Below, piece after piece: positions 39,930-40,029 of a stretch of 40,029 nt of DNA. The DNA lies in contig CAKOGP040000846.1 in the NCBI GenBank assembly GCA_933822405.4, positions 1 to 40,029 on the forward strand, in the 5' to 3' direction. Position 1 is the stretch's first letter. Each line of letters starts with the position of its first letter. The notes under the pieces were generated by a model. It was not told where the DNA came from. It was given only the letters and a program-made list of their open reading frames with translations, and searched no databases. Source of the DNA: Cylindrotheca closterium. Taxonomy: Eukaryota; Bacillariophyta; Bacillariophyceae; Bacillariales; Bacillariaceae. Made by a program: the position numbers and the translations under genes.

Positions 39930-40029
39930 TACTCTATGGGCATTCGATTGCCGGTGAAATATTCGGCTGTAAAGGTCAAGTACTGTGAAGCGGTGAGTCA
40001 ACAACAAGTTTGAACCATTTGAGGCATCT
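39930..40029 (-). pseudogene. Sequence related to the LINE-like remnant at the left edge (partial)
   Basis: The last 100 bp resemble bases about 370-470: ATTCGGCTGTAAAGGTC versus ATACGGCTGTAGAGGCC, and AGTTTGAACCATTTGAGGCAT versus AGTTTGAACCACGTTGAGGCAT. On the minus strand both read like LYSRI-containing peptide (VPGLYSRITRAVGY at the left, VLDLYSRIFHRQ at the right). It probably enters a second copy of the same retroelement beyond the window. Confidence 0.45.

Overview
This window looks like nuclear DNA from a diatom, probably a raphid pennate. The evidence is genes interrupted by short GT-AG introns (65-95 bp), a degenerate copia polyprotein of the kind common in diatoms, diatom-style PIF/Harbinger and tyrosine-recombinase (Crypton-like) transposases, and a stramenopile-like DGAT2. 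No prokaryotic operon structure, rRNA, tRNA or CRISPR array was seen. The species cannot be named from sequence alone.

Layout. 1-3290: dead retroelements, namely a LINE-like reverse-transcriptase fragment on the minus strand, an unrecognised minus-strand reading frame with internal duplications, and a frameshifted copia integrase/polyprotein remnant. 3405-4535: a two-exon DGAT2 acyltransferase on the minus strand. About 4738-9687: a complete-looking 5-kb DNA transposon with 465-bp inverted repeats, a DD34E (IS630/Tc1-mariner-like) transposase and a convergent 683-aa partner gene; both start codons lie at the inner edge of the inverted repeats. 9903-11645: a three-exon OB-fold single-strand DNA-binding (SOSS-B-like) gene. 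12318-14519: an intact tyrosine recombinase of Crypton type, followed 42 bp later by a 4.7-kb satellite array (27 monomers of 176 bp, organised in homogenised blocks including a 528-bp trimer). 19662-23098: co-oriented minus-strand reading frames with zinc-binding motifs and two apparent frameshifts. 23182-25306: minisatellites and a 426-bp foldback (MITE-like) element.

25.65-33.37 kb is the most system-like region. Two arrays sharing the palindromic core TGGTCAAATTGACCA flank at least five genes in alternating orientation: a short basic protein, a protein with two copies of an unrecognised domain, a Q/N-rich protein with a third, more distant copy of that domain, a two-exon PIF/Harbinger DDE transposase, and another basic protein. 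I read it as a possible large multi-gene Harbinger-related element, but the boundaries are not proven.

34375-39060 returns to host genes on the plus strand: a two-exon SHAQKYF-type Myb transcription factor and a four-exon phosphatidylinositol phosphate kinase. The right edge (39.44-40.03 kb) holds a broken small reading frame and sequence related to the left edge of the window.

Host genes (DGAT2, SSB, Myb, PIPK) are therefore separated by layers of mobile and repetitive DNA. Exon boundaries were chosen by hand from splice consensus plus reading-frame continuity; all family names come from motif recognition, not database searches.
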